Positions 21,413 to 31,905 of a stretch of DNA of 64,000 nucleotides are shown here, piece after piece (the stretch's first letter is position 1; each line of letters starts with the position of its first letter). Source of the DNA: Apoderus coryli (Eukaryota > Arthropoda > Insecta > Coleoptera > Attelabidae); assembly GCA_911728435.2 (NCBI GenBank), contig OU452216.1:3236342-3300341 (forward strand), given 5' to 3'. Below the pieces are notes generated by a model, which was not told the DNA's origin, did no database searches, and was given only the letters and a program-made list of their open reading frames with translations. Made by a program: the position numbers and the translations under genes.

Positions 21413-22519
21413 TAGCAATAGATTACAATCTTGTATTAACCGTCGACCTCTGACCACCATATACAGGGATATTATTTTTAATATACCCTGTATAGTAATC
21501 GTAAATTTGGTATTTGAATTTGTAGTTTTGACACAAGCAGACGTTTTTATAAAGAATGACTTTTTCTTCTAAATCGACAAATAAAAAAGTTTTTCCTTTT
21601 CCAAACTCTATCTGTGAACACATTGAATATCGAAAAATGCATCGTTTTTCAAATCCCTGTATCTGTATTTCTAAATTCCTGAAGATGGGTTTTTAGTAAT
21701 ATTTCCGAAACGCGTCTCGATATCAAAATGACATTTGGCACAGTTGCGCCGCCGAACATATTTGGCTCGTTCGGAGGCAAATGCACAAGTGGGTTCCCAC
21801 CTTAACAGTCCTAAAACCTACAGGGCATGCTCTATCGTACCAGAATTTCTGCTTAGGACAGTTAGTAGCAAATTCTACCATAATTAATAAAATAGACAAA
21901 CAGTAAGTGAAAGATATCCGCTTAACTTTTAAATGATCAAAATTATACTCTCTATTATAACAGCCTGCATTTCCTTATTAGATTATTATTATTATTAAAT
22001 GGCAATAATAGATTTAGTGTCGTTTATAACCCATAGTGACGAATTACTTTACCAATCCATGGCATCTGTCATATTATGTACTGAAATGTTCCGGTGGGTA
22101 ATTTTGTAATCGCGCTATCAATATTTTCATTCATTTTGTTACGGTTGGTGAACATTTTTCTATAACGTTGCTCTTACTCTCTGAATGTTTTACTTTTATA
22201 CAGAACGAACTGAACAGTGTGTATGACGAACATTCTTTAATAATTATTTTTGAAGTTTTTAACATTTAAAGAAATACTGTAACAAAACAAAGACACACGA
22301 GCAATAGAATTTACTTTTGTCCTACCCTGTATATATATTTGGATTATTATAGATATTTTCTATTAGTTTGGGAAATATAATGTTCTTGTGAATCTTATTT
22401 TAAGTAGATTGTTAACAAATGTTCCTAAACTCTCCTTTTAGTCATAAAATTTAAGGGTAAATAGAAATATTTATTTTCTGAAGTAATCCATCTTCAACGA
22501 GGAGCGGGTTCATTACATG
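21413..22519. other. No gene; short repeat words
   Basis: AT-rich. Two copies of the common insect word ACCCTGTATA occur (about 21485 and 22324), and a short ATT microsatellite lies near 21985. No coding domain was recognised. Confidence 0.5.
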
Positions 22520-22640
22520 AATAAAAGCCGTCTGTTCCACAAAATCCAAATATATCATCTTGAATCTTCTTTACATTACGTTAAAGTTACCATACATGTT
22601 TCGGAACAACAATTGTTCCATCATCAGTGGTTTTTTATAA
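22520..22640 (-). repeat. Penelope-type terminus, left inverted arm
   Basis: Inverted copy of about 23825-23940, sharing the hammerhead-like block, the AACGTAATGTAAAGAAGATT stretch, a TTTTGTGGA word and TTTTATTCATG. The words TCCACAAAAT and a hammerhead-like motif followed by an ATCATCAGT box recur at the ends of Penelope-like elements elsewhere in this window (61.6 kb). No Penelope coding sequence remains here. Confidence 0.6.
22588..22632 (-). ncRNA. Hammerhead-ribozyme-like motif 1
   Basis: On the minus strand the core boxes CTGATGA (22627-22621) and GAAAC (22602-22598) flank a self-complementary stem II (GGAAC...GTTCC). Eukaryotic Penelope-like elements are known to carry hammerhead motifs with a very short stem III; here AC...GU closes it, followed by A as the cleavage-site base. 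Folding was judged by eye only. Confidence 0.7.
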
Positions 22641-22800
22641 AACTTAGTAGTCAAAACAAACATTTGCATTTTATGGAAAATTTTTAAAATTACTTAATGT
22701 ACGAGGCATGTTTTTTAAGTAAGTACCGCTTTGGAATTAAAAAAAGACGAGCAAAGATATCGCAATAATTTTATTTTTACATGAAAGCCTGTACCTTAAT

Positions 22801-23478
22801 CTACTTTTCTACATAATTTCCGTGAATATTGAGGCACTTGTCATAACGTGGCACCAGTTTTTGAATACCCTCCTCATAAAATTCTGCCGCCTGACTTGTT
22901 AACCACTGTATCACAAATGTTTTGACTTCGTTATCGTCTTGAAGACGCTGACCACCCAGGTGTTTCTTCAAGTGCAGGAACAAATGGTAGTCGCTGGGCG
23001 CCAGATCAGGGCTGTATGGAGGATGATCTAGAGTTTCCCATTTAAAAGATTTGATGAGATCTTTGGTCCGATTAGCCACATGTGGACGGGCATTGTCATG
23101 CAGCAAAACGATACCCTTACTCAACTTACCACGTCTTTTGTTCTGGATTGCACGACGCAGATTGTTCAATGTCTCACAATAAGACGCTGCATTGATTGTC
23201 TCATTACGAGGCAGAAACTCTACTAGCAATACTCCTTTTCTGTCCCAAAAAACTGTGCACATGATTTTCCGGGCAGAAATTGTTTGCTTAAACTTCACTC
23301 TTTTGGGTGATGATGAATATCGCCATTCCATGGATTGTTGTTTCGATTCTAGTGTGACGTAGGCCACCCATGTTTCGTCACCAGTAACAATTTGGTCTAA
23401 AAAATCTTCACCATCAATGCACTGCCTAAACGTTGGGTTTTGTGCAAATCCGTCAACATTTTTGGAACCCAACGTCAA
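22801..23478 (-). pseudogene. Mariner transposase, N-terminally truncated, DD34D centre intact
   Basis: A 225-codon open frame ends in the natural C-terminus (HGNYVEK). All three catalytic blocks are present: VTGDETW, LLHDNARPH and SPDLAPSDYHLF, with 34 residues between the second and third Asp. The first roughly 110-120 residues, which hold the helix-turn-helix that binds the TIR, are missing because the sequence switches into the inverted 3' end at 23474. No stops occur within the surviving part, so the rearrangement is fairly recent. Confidence 0.85.
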
Positions 23479-23599
23479 AACATTTGTGATACAGTGGTTA
23501 ACAAGTCAGGCGGCAGAATTTTATGAAGAGGGTATTCAAAAACTGGGGCCACGTTATGACAAGTGCCTCAATATTCACGGAAATTATGTAGAAAAGTAG
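23474..23599 (+). pseudogene. Inverted copy of the mariner transposase C-terminus
   Basis: The plus strand repeats the last 42 codons of the transposase (VIQWLTSQAAEFYEEGIQKL...HGNYVEK) with at least one substitution from the minus-strand copy. It is part of the right arm of the palindromic element. Confidence 0.85.
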
Positions 23600-23824
23600 A
23601 TTAAGGTACAGGCTTTCATGTAAAAATAAAATTATTGCGATATCTTTGCACGTCTTTTTTTAATTCCAAAACGGTACTTACTTAAAAAACATGCCTCGTA
23701 CTATTATCGACAAAAATATCTCAATTTTGGTTTTTTGAAGAATACATATTTAAATGTTTATTTGATTTTTTCTTTTTAAATATCATGATTTTCGATATAA
23801 AGAAAGGTATATAATTTTATTTTC

Positions 23825-23945
23825 TGAAAACAACTGATGATGGAACAATTGTTGTTCCGAAACATGTATGGTAATTTCAACGTAATGTAAAGAAGATTAA
23901 AGATGATATATTTCGATTTTGTGGAGCAGACGCTTTTTATTCATG
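23825..23945 (+). repeat. Penelope-type terminus, right inverted arm
   Basis: Mirror of 22520-22640. The sequence between the arm and the mariner differs on the two sides, so the mariner entered the spacer of a pre-existing inverted pair. Confidence 0.6.
23830..23875 (+). ncRNA. Hammerhead-ribozyme-like motif 2
   Basis: CTGATGA at 23834-23840 and GAAAC at 23859-23863 flank the stem II pair GGAAC...GTTCC. The core is identical to motif 1 and inverted relative to it. Confidence 0.7.
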
Positions 23946-24070
23946 TAGAAATATTTATCTTATCGTCTATTGATATAGGTTTTACCAAAGCAATAAATAC
24001 GTCTACAAGTAGGTAACAAAAATATATAATTTTTGTCTCTTTTCTTTGTTCAACTTTTAGAAACAGATGG
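23946..24070 (+). repeat. Dispersed repeat, copy 1 (partner at 28876-29003)
   Basis: Shares ATTTATCTTAT, an AATAAACACGTCTACAAGTAGGT-like stretch (here AATAAATACG) and TTTTTGTC...TTTCTT...CAACT with 28876-29003 in the same orientation. Both copies lie next to hammerhead-bearing Penelope-type ends, so it is probably part of the same family. Confidence 0.6.
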
Positions 24071-24274
24071 ACCGTGTTTTCTTATTCGAAGAATGACATG
24101 TTTTAAATACAGAGTGTTCATTTAACTTTCAAAATTCTCGAAATGTCTTCATGTAAATTAAATGTCGGACTTTTATTATTATATACAGAAGCTAGTAGTT
24201 GGGGAGTTAACAAGGTTTCCCATAACAAAGAATAAATATAAAGGGCGCTGAAAATATGAACATGGGTTTTCATC

Positions 24275-24330
24275 CAGTTAGCTTTGCCGGAGATTCGAAC
24301 CCGTGTGTTAATTCTATTACTATAGTGGAC
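24275..24330 (-). repeat. Possible tRNA-like B box
   Basis: The minus strand carries GGGTTCGAATCTCCGGCAAA, resembling a B box and T-arm. No convincing A box lies upstream, so this is a weak candidate for a SINE remnant. Confidence 0.3.
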
Positions 24331-25159
24331 TGTATTTTATCTATTTTTCTATTAAAAACTATTTAACTACTGTTAGCTTTCAAACTATTTTTTATTCAAT
24401 AACAACTCAAGAATCTCATTGTTCCAAAACAGGTCAACATAAAATACAGGATTATCAAAAACTATAAACATAATAACTTAAACAAATATAAAAAATAATC
24501 TAACATTTCTCCCGCGTTAAGATAAACTTTCTTTTAAGAAATCTATTGGGCATATCTTGGCTACTGGTCTCTTGTAAGTTCCAGTCTGGCTTTTGACACC
24601 GTGACAATAGCATATTGGGATTCATTCTGGACTGAGCTATAAAATTCGTATTATTTCTGAATGTAAATAATACCCGCTAATTCAAAATTGTTACAATACC
24701 GTACAATTCTGTTAGGATTAGAGTTGATTTCGTATGTAAACTTCCATTAGAGAAAGATAACTTATTTATTTATTGATTGAATCCATTCTATTCTATTGTG
24801 CACACGCCTATAAGACAAACCTATGAGATGGCATTGAAAACCTTCGCAAAGACCCACCTTTATTGACCTTAACTCACCATCTACTTCACTTGCCATTACG
24901 GTAACAATTATTATTATCATTTTATGTGTAAAGTGCAAATAATATAGTTTAAAATACCAAAGCTTTCACTGTTAATACCTAGTAAACGCCAACATCGAAA
25001 TGAATTACATGTAACAGGTTATTCATTGTTCGTGAACAATAATATTGTTCTAGTAGTAAATAAACTGTTGCCATCGAGGCACAAATAGCTCTCCATAACA
25101 GTAATAATTTTATGACCTTTTTGTCATTTATCTAAAATTTATTTTATATTTTTTTTGTT
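24331..25159. other. No recognisable feature
   Basis: AT-rich; nothing recognised. Confidence 0.5.
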
Positions 25160-26170
25160 TTATTATAAAATTTATTTTGCCCCCTTTTCTACTATTTACG
25201 AACGCATATGTAAAAAAAATTGTTATGTTATGTTGTAGGTTATCTTATATCAAAGCTATATATAATTAGCCAATTTTTCTGGTGTATTTGGGAAACATTT
25301 TTTTTTCGGTTTTGACCCTTTTTTTAGACTATTTTCGAACGCCTGTGTGAACCAATTCTTTTATGTAACATTTTTTAGGTTATATTCTATCACCACTATG
25401 AAAAACTGTTCCGTATTTCGAATAAGTTTAGGAAGTATGTATTTTTTTATTTTGACCCATTTTCCAGTATTTACGAACGCCTATGGAAACAAGTCAATAT
25501 TTCTGCTATATTTAAGAAATACGTTTTTTTTAACCTTTTTACCCTATTTTACACTTTTTTCAAATGTCAATGTGGTCTAATTGTTTAGGTAAAATATTTT
25601 AGGTTGTATTTAATTAAACGCACAAAAAATTAATCAATATTTCGGATAAGTTTAAGAACTATGATTTTTTTTAATTTTTGAACCCTCTTTTAAACCCCTT
25701 GCCTACGCTCAATGTTAATCACCCCCTATAAATATCCTGTAGTATTTTCGTACCAAATGTTGTTAAAATCCGTTAAGTGGTTTTTGAGTTATCACGGATA
25801 CAAATTTTTTTCTGACCCTTTTATAGAATTTTCACGGACGCCTATGGTACATTCATTTTTGTCGTGTATCTTTAACTTTAACTTTAAATTTTTAATTATT
25901 TTTTTTATTTTACCCTCTTCTATTTATATTCTATCAAAGCTAGTTAATATTTCTGCTATGTTTAAGAAATACGTTTTTTTTAAATCTTTTTTACCCCATC
26001 TTACACTATTTTCGAACGCCAATTTGGTCTAATATTTTATGTTCAATATTTTAGGTTATATTCAATTAAATGCGTAAAAAATATGCAGTATTTCGGATAA
26101 GTTTAAGAACTATGAATTTTTTTAATTTTTGAACCCTCTTTTAAACCCCTTGCCTACGCGCAATGTTTCC
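25160..26170. repeat. Degenerate tandem repeat, about 140-bp units with a 450-bp duplication
   Basis: The word (TA)TTTNCGAACGCCTATG recurs at about 25190, 25331, 25470, 25833 and 26004, each followed by an ATTTTAGGTTATATT-type stretch. The segments 25490-25718 and 25940-26168 match closely end to end (TTTCGGATAAGTTTAAGAAC and CCCTCTTTTAAACCCCTTGC occur in both), offset about 450 bp. T-rich on the plus strand. No coding meaning seen. Confidence 0.75.
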
Positions 26171-26944
26171 CAAAATCTAATCAGCTCCTGGCCATGTCCA
26201 ATAAATGGAAGAGTTTTATTCAGAAACAAGCGGCGAATGGACTAAATTGCAACCCTCGAGACAATAGTTCAACCTTAAAAAGGAATTGAGATCGAATGGA
26301 ATATATCGATACATTTGTTGCGTCTCTAATAATGAAACAAATAATATTTCGATACATTTCTTGCATCTCTAATAGTGACAAAAAGTTGACTTCTAGCATC
26401 CGCGTCAAATTAAATGTATCCGTTCGAGTAACAATATTGCAGACGGGCTATAATTTCAATAATAATAAAAAAAGTTCAATGCGAATTTTTTTTTTTTCAG
26501 TTCGTATACTCAAATCGTATAGATTTTAATTAATATATTCTAAAACTTTTCATACATCTTTAGCATATTAGTGTTTGATAAAAAATGAGTCAATTTTTTC
26601 ATTGTATACAGCTTTACACATTTTTCTTTTCACGGTGGATTATTTATTGTAAATAATTAAAATATAAACCGTAAACAATCTTCGTTATATATACGGAGGA
26701 CATAATAATATATAGTTGAAAGTTATAGTAGTCAACTTTTTGTTTTGTTATGCCCTGAATATAATACGCGTTGATATTACCTACCTAATACAAGAAGAAA
26801 CAAAATAAAGAACTGCATCCTTCAACTTCCTACAACCTTGTTATGAGATTTAGTTTTATATGTCGGCCTCTGGCCGACATGAATTTCTTGAAACATTTAT
26901 TAGCACATGCCCCGGAAACCTTTTGTTTCTTCCCACTATACAGT
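26171..26944. other. No recognisable feature
   Basis: AT-rich; an ATTTCGATACATTTCTTGCAT / ATATCGATACATTTGTTGCGT near-duplication at 26303 and 26347 is the only structure noticed. Confidence 0.45.
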
Positions 26945-27155
26945 TACTTGAAGTTATCAAATGATGTTGCTTTGGGTGTATATAGAGTCCAAATCTAATC
27001 CATTAATATTAAAGTCTCCAAGACAGAGCAAATTATCACAGCCTAGCAGATTTCGAGAGACAGCCAATTCAAATTCTTCAAGAAACTCACCAAAATTTGC
27101 AAACCCTGGGGGCCTGTAGATCGCCCCTAAGCGTGTTTTAATGTTTCGGGTCTTG
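26945..27155 (-). pseudogene. LINE endonuclease fragment (Jockey/CR1-like)
   Basis: Minus-strand reading from about 27150 gives RLGAIYRPPGFANFGEFLEE, then LLCLGDFNIN. The Y-RPP and LGDFN motifs are the hallmark of the APE-type endonuclease domain of non-LTR retrotransposons. There is no start codon and both sides decay into noncoding sequence, so it is a small fragment. Confidence 0.8.
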
Positions 27156-27764
27156 AATTCTAAATACTATAGTGTAGTATACTAAATAAAAATCATATGG
27201 AAAAAATTCTAGCAATGCCATATATGTGTCATCGTACGGACGTATTGAATGACCTAATAGTAGAAATTCATGTAAATTAACTGAAAAGTGTGGTAATTTG
27301 ATGAGGAGGCTTAGCCGCCACTGCTAAAACTTAAAGCAACAATTTCAGAATTGTAATGATTACCTACTGTTTTATTTCAAATCCTTATAATTTTCTAGAA
27401 CATTGGCCTGGTTTTAAGCAGACGCAGACACAATTTGCATACTAAAATTCTGTATTGTAAAAACAAAAGTTTCTTTATCAGAAGAAAGTTAAGTGAATCT
27501 GTAAGCAAATTATTATTACTATTTAGTTAGAATACAATAATACCTATGCATTTCAAGACGAAACTAGATTAAAATAAATTATAATTAGATATAGTGTACC
27601 TAAATTTACTCGGTGCTTGTGAAAGAAATACTTTTTATTATATGTACCTACCTATAAGTAATACGTTTACAAACAATACATACTCTTAGGTGATAATGGG
27701 AGAGAACAAAGTACTTAACCTACTACAAACGTTAAAATTAAATAAAAGAACTAAAAAGGAAATA
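27156..27764. other. No recognisable feature
   Basis: AT-rich spacer up to the TA target of the Tc1-like element. Confidence 0.5.
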
Positions 27765-28047
27765 CACTGCTCAAAAAAATTAAAGGAACACTTTTGGATA
27801 ACCCTGTAATTTTTTGGCTTGCTGTTATTAACAAATGAAAATTATGGATTTACATTTTATGATCCGTTAAAAAATAAACGTGATTATGCTCATTTATTCG
27901 AGATAAGTTTAATATTCCACAGCATGTACAAAAAATAAAGTGATTATGAAAATATTCACATTTAGGTTTTATGTCGCGGCAGGCTTAGAGAACGTCATCG
28001 GGCAACGGCATGACAGTTTGTAGTTGTTGAATTCATTATTTGTCAAA

Positions 28048-28706
28048 ATGAGAGATCTTAGCGAGGTAGAAGTCACTCGTGGTATAGCTTTAGTTGAAAT
28101 TGGTGTAAAAAATCGACAAGTAGCTAGAAATTTTAATCGCAGTATGTCAGTTGTCAAACGTGTGTAAAATCGCTATAGAGAGACTGGACACTATAAAAGA
28201 CAAACCGGATAAGGTCGGAATCGCAAAACTACACAAATTCAGGACCGATATTTAGTAGTTTCTTCTTTGCGAAAACGAATAGCGACAGCAAAAGACCTTC
28301 AAAGTACACTTAGCTCATCAGGTAACCAGTTCTAACCAGACCGTTAGAAACAGGTTACGGCAAGGAGATTTAAAACCAAGAAGGCCGGTACGAAAACCTT
28401 TTTTAACTCGACATCATAAAACTATGCGATTAAACTTTGCTCGTGAACATTTGGAATGGCAACCAATGGAGGCCAGTACTTTTTACGAACGCATCAAGAT
28501 TTCATCTCACTCTTTGTGATGACCGATTGCGTGTGTATAGACGTCCGAATGAACGATAACCCACTGCTGCTGTACAAGAAGTATCCAGATTTGGAGATGG
28601 TCCGATAATGGTCTGAGGTGGAATAAGTTTGGACGCAAAAACCAATCGTGTAGTGATACTGGGAAGTCTTACAGCTGCAAGATATATGGATATCAGTCTG
28701 TTAAAT
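28048..28706 (+). pseudogene. Tc1-like transposase, N-terminal part
   Basis: Starts at ATG 28048 with MRDLSEVEVTRGIALVEIGV, then a helix-turn-helix region (RQVARNFNRSMSVVKRV), followed by a stop and further frame changes. Recognisable later blocks include RKTTQIQDRYLV and GSLTAARYMDI. At least six lesions. The catalytic Asp in a SDE-type block could not be read cleanly because of shifts near 28500. Continues at 30.23 kb. Confidence 0.75.
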
Positions 28707-28875
28707 TGTAACAAAATAGAACCCGCCACTGGCAAGCTTACAGATTACTCAATTCTAGAATACATGGGTGGCAGATCACGTCTTTCTGAGAATTTCCAAT
28801 ATCTAACAAGTCCTTTTTTCTAATATATATATTTACGATAACACGAAATATTCCCATAGATTTGTTGACATATCG

Positions 28876-29003
28876 TTCTAATGTTTTCTATTTATCTTAT
28901 CTTCTATTGGAAAAAAGGTTCTTCCAAGACAATAAACACGTCTACAAGTAGGTAAACAAAAAATATATGATTTTTGTCATTTTTCTTGTCCAACTCTAGG
29001 GAA
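28876..29003 (+). repeat. Dispersed repeat, copy 2 (partner at 23946-24070)
   Basis: Same orientation as copy 1, diverged. It lies inside the sequence that interrupts the Tc1-like element. Confidence 0.6.
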
Positions 29004-29282
29004 AGATAACCAGATGTTTGAAATAACCGTTGGTCTAAACATTTAAAATGTCTTTTTTCTGATTAGCTTATTTTCATTTTGTATTACCTACTATGTAACT
29101 TTTATGAGGCAATTCTGGAAAGGCAAAAGGACTTTAAGATTAGCATCGTTCTAGCAGTGATTAAGTAAAGAAGTGTTTTCTAAATTGTATAAAGTTAAAT
29201 TAAATATTTTATTTGAATAAAAAAACGTCTAATCCACAAAATGATTTATATATATACGTTAAAATTTCTTGATTTTAGCTGC

Positions 29283-29318
29283 CAGACATGTTTTGGACTA
29301 CACGTCCATCATCAGTGG
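29283..29318 (-). ncRNA. Hammerhead-ribozyme-like motif 3 (degenerate)
   Basis: On the minus strand, CTGATGA (29315-29309) and stem II GGAC...GTCC are followed by AAAAC in place of GAAAC. The change of the invariant G in the GAAA box would be expected to reduce or abolish self-cleavage. Flanking words (TCCACAAAAT, ACGTTAAA, CAGACATG) match the order seen near motif 1. Confidence 0.55.
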
Positions 29319-30231
29319 CTTAAGGAACCTTGTACAGTGTTGTTAGATGTGAGGGTCATACTTCATACAGAATTAACAGAGAGATTTTTACATGGATTTT
29401 TGATTTAAACGTCTATACATATCATTTTGTTGGAAAAATTTGGTTGTTAAATTAATAAAATTAAAATATAATCAAATTGTTGAACATTTGTTAATTTTTG
29501 TGGCTAGTATTCTTCGTTTTCCTTTTTCTCATCTTCAAGGAAAAAACAATTTAGATTGAAATAAATTGGTAAGAATTACAAATAAGACAAACTAAATATT
29601 TTAATTTGTTTTTGAACTTAGTAAATTTTTCAGTTAAGAATTATTTTCTAGTTTTTGTTTAAAGACTAAGCTCATTTCTCATTTTATTCTGAAGTAGTGA
29701 ATTGTATAAAGTTCCGTAAGTTTTGATATTCTTTTAATTGAAGGCCTTTTTGTTTAATCAGTTTTTTTTATATAAAGTTTAAAGTTATTTCTTTTAGTAA
29801 TTGAAATAAATTCCGTTTTCAATAGTATATTAAAGTTTCATACAGGAATTAATGTAATTATTCGAATTATATTAATTTTCCTATTTTTAAGTAGTACAAG
29901 TAATGATTAAGATTTCTTTTAAATTCTCATTATCGCTTAATTGTTTTATTCTTTTTCTTTTATATTATACATATTTATTTCTTGTTGTTATTCATTTTCT
30001 TTAATTAGTTTTAATTATTAAATTAGTTGTTTTAGCCCGAACTATGCGTTTTATTTCTAATAAAGTTTTCGATAAATTATTGACAAAAGGGTCAACCAAT
30101 TAAATATTTTCTTTTAAATAAAAGTGATCCAAGATTATAATGGTAAGTAATTTTGCATTACTTCAATACAGATTAATAAAGCTTATTTTAGTTGTTTGTT
30201 TCTTTCATATAATAATTTGATTCTGTTATTA
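29319..30231. other. Insert within the Tc1-like element, no gene
   Basis: Very AT-rich sequence continuing the nested insertion. No coding region or terminal repeat recognised. Confidence 0.5.
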
Positions 30232-30530
30232 GTCATGCAGGATCATGCAAGGCCTCATACTGCTGCGATTACTATAGATTTTCTTAACGAGCATGAAATT
30301 CGTAAAATGGATTGGTCAGCGATAAGCCCTGACGTCAATCCAATTGAACCCTTATAGGATATATTGGACAGACGTGTTCGACGTCGTCCAAATCCACCTC
30401 AAACCCTTCAGCAATTAACAAAAGCCCTAATCCGAAGAGTGAGACAGTATATCACAGGAAGACATTCGAAGGCTCGTGAGAAGTATGTCAAGAAGATGCC
30501 AAATAGTCATTCGTGCTGCTGGAGGGCACA
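30232..30530 (+). pseudogene. Tc1-like transposase, C-terminal part
   Basis: Reads MQDHARPHTAAITIDFLNEH, then WSAISPDVNPIEPL, a stop in place of the Trp that usually follows, and DILDRRVRRRPNPPQTLQQL. The second and third catalytic residues sit in DHARPH and SPDVNPIE. It belongs with the N-terminal part about 1.5 kb upstream. Confidence 0.85.
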
Positions 30531-30910
30531 CGCGATACTAAAACACATTGGTTTTCAGATAGCGGAACATTGCCATTTGAAAAATGTTTTCTTTTCATTT
30601 TGTTATTGGCACTTTTTTTTAAATGTTAATCTTAGTTTACAAAGTTCTATTAATCGGTTTATTACAAGAAAATATGTGTCTTTCAGAATCTAAATGGTCA
30701 TCTGTATATAACTTAACTTAATAAGTTACAGGGTTATACAAAAGTGTTCCTTTAATTTTTTTGAACAGTGTATTAATAAAAAATGTAAACTTTAAAACAA
30801 ATTTTTAAAAATTCCTCAATTGACTTGCATAAAATAAATTAAACGATTATACAAGTTATTTAGGAACAACGTGCTGGCTCTTCACTAATTTCCGAGGACA
30901 ATTTTTATTA

Positions 30911-31075
30911 TTAATATGCTTCTGATATTATAAACTACCAACAAATTTTACTCACTTAGTCAGTGACATTTTCTATAGAACGTAAAAATTTTATAATACG
31001 TGTATTCGTTTGTTTTCAGGCGTTAACTAATGATAAATATTTAAAAGAAGACGCTGGCTTTGATGCTTAAACTTC
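30911..31075 (+). repeat. Duplicated segment, copy A (empty-site version)
   Basis: Matches, in inverted orientation, 35735-35889 plus 37512-37531, which in that copy are parted by the second Tc1-like element. Shared words include ACTCACTTAGTCAGTGACAT and AAAAGAAGACGCTGGCTTTG. At the insertion point this copy has TATA where the other has one TA on each side of the element. Confidence 0.8.
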
Positions 31076-31189
31076 TAACGTGTTCCGGTCGTGTCGTATA
31101 CTGGCCGTATCTGATAAAGTGACTGCAAAAAGTTTCATCCACTTGAGGTTTTATTAAAAATTATTCTTCTTCATTGTATTAATCTAAGA

Positions 31190-31520
31190 AAAACTATTAA
31201 ACAGATCATGCTCACAATATTCTGCCACCGTGTTTTACTGTCAGACACAAATGTTCTTGTTTAAATTCCACATTAAGTCTTCGCCATACCATATGATGTC
31301 CATCCGATTATATTTAGATTAATCTGAGAAAATAACACGTTGCCAAAAATTATTTATTTCATTCATACATTTATTTGCAAGCTCTAATCCTTCTTTTTTG
31401 CGATTAATCATTAACCCAATACTTTTTCCAGTCACTGTAGTTATTTTTATCACTGTCGGTATCCTTTGGCTGCCATGATTTATTACACGTCTTATATACG
31501 AGGGAAAAATGTATCAAAAA
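31190..31520 (-). pseudogene. Tc1-like transposase fragment
   Basis: Minus-strand reading near 31430-31200 gives KKGLELANKCMNEINNFWQR, then VIFSD followed by a stop, then YNRMDIIWYG. The block FWQRVIFSD, in front of the first catalytic Asp, is typical of Tc1 transposases. Only this middle part remains and no TIRs were found. Confidence 0.65.
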
Positions 31521-31905
31521 ACGCTGCATTCGATGCCCTTTTATAATGTAACTTTTTTCTGAGTTCGATGTGTGAAATAATGAGATTTGAATTAAACTAG
31601 TTTATTTACACTAAATAACTAAACACTTAAATTAATAACTTAAAAGAACTATATTTATTTCTACTATTTATATTTCACAACCCTGTTCTTAACTATTGAC
31701 TATTCATTTCATTTCTGACTGTCTGTCCCTCTTCCAAGCTGGCTTTATATATGATTTGTTTCTTTCTCGTAAATACTCGTTTGTTCTACAACATTCTGGC
31801 GCGCGTACGTCTATTCCATACTGTAACGCGGTGTTGCCGGATGTATTTATTTATCTCTAAGCGTAAGGGACATTTTTATATTCGTCACAATAATGTAAAG
31901 ACGCA
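31521..31905. other. No recognisable feature
   Basis: AT-rich spacer leading into the 3' tail of the next LINE. Confidence 0.5.

Larger units (their letters stand above)
22702..23698 (-). mobile_element. Palindromic mariner: two 3' ends facing outward
   Basis: Flanked by TA on both sides (22700-22701, 23699-23700). The outer 225 bp at the left (22702-22926) and right (23474-23698) are inverted copies of the same sequence, the transposase 3' end plus terminus. A normal mariner has only about 30-bp TIRs and one 3' end. Here the 5' terminus and transposase N-terminus have been replaced by a second 3' end, joined at GTCAAAACATTTG (23474). The single TA pair suggests it may have moved as a unit. 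It landed between inverted Penelope-type termini. Confidence 0.85.
27765..30770 (+). mobile_element. Tc1-like transposon with a nested insertion
   Basis: Ends are 45-bp inverted repeats (27765-27809 and 30726-30770), with two mismatches, starting CACTGCTCAAAAAAATTAAA at the left, flanked by TA on both sides. Removing the interior insertion (about 28.71-30.23 kb) leaves about 1.5 kb, a normal Tc1 length. The insertion splits the transposase between a GSLTAARYMDISLLN block and the second catalytic Asp (QDHARPHTA). The insert carries a Penelope-type terminus with a hammerhead-like motif. Confidence 0.88.
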
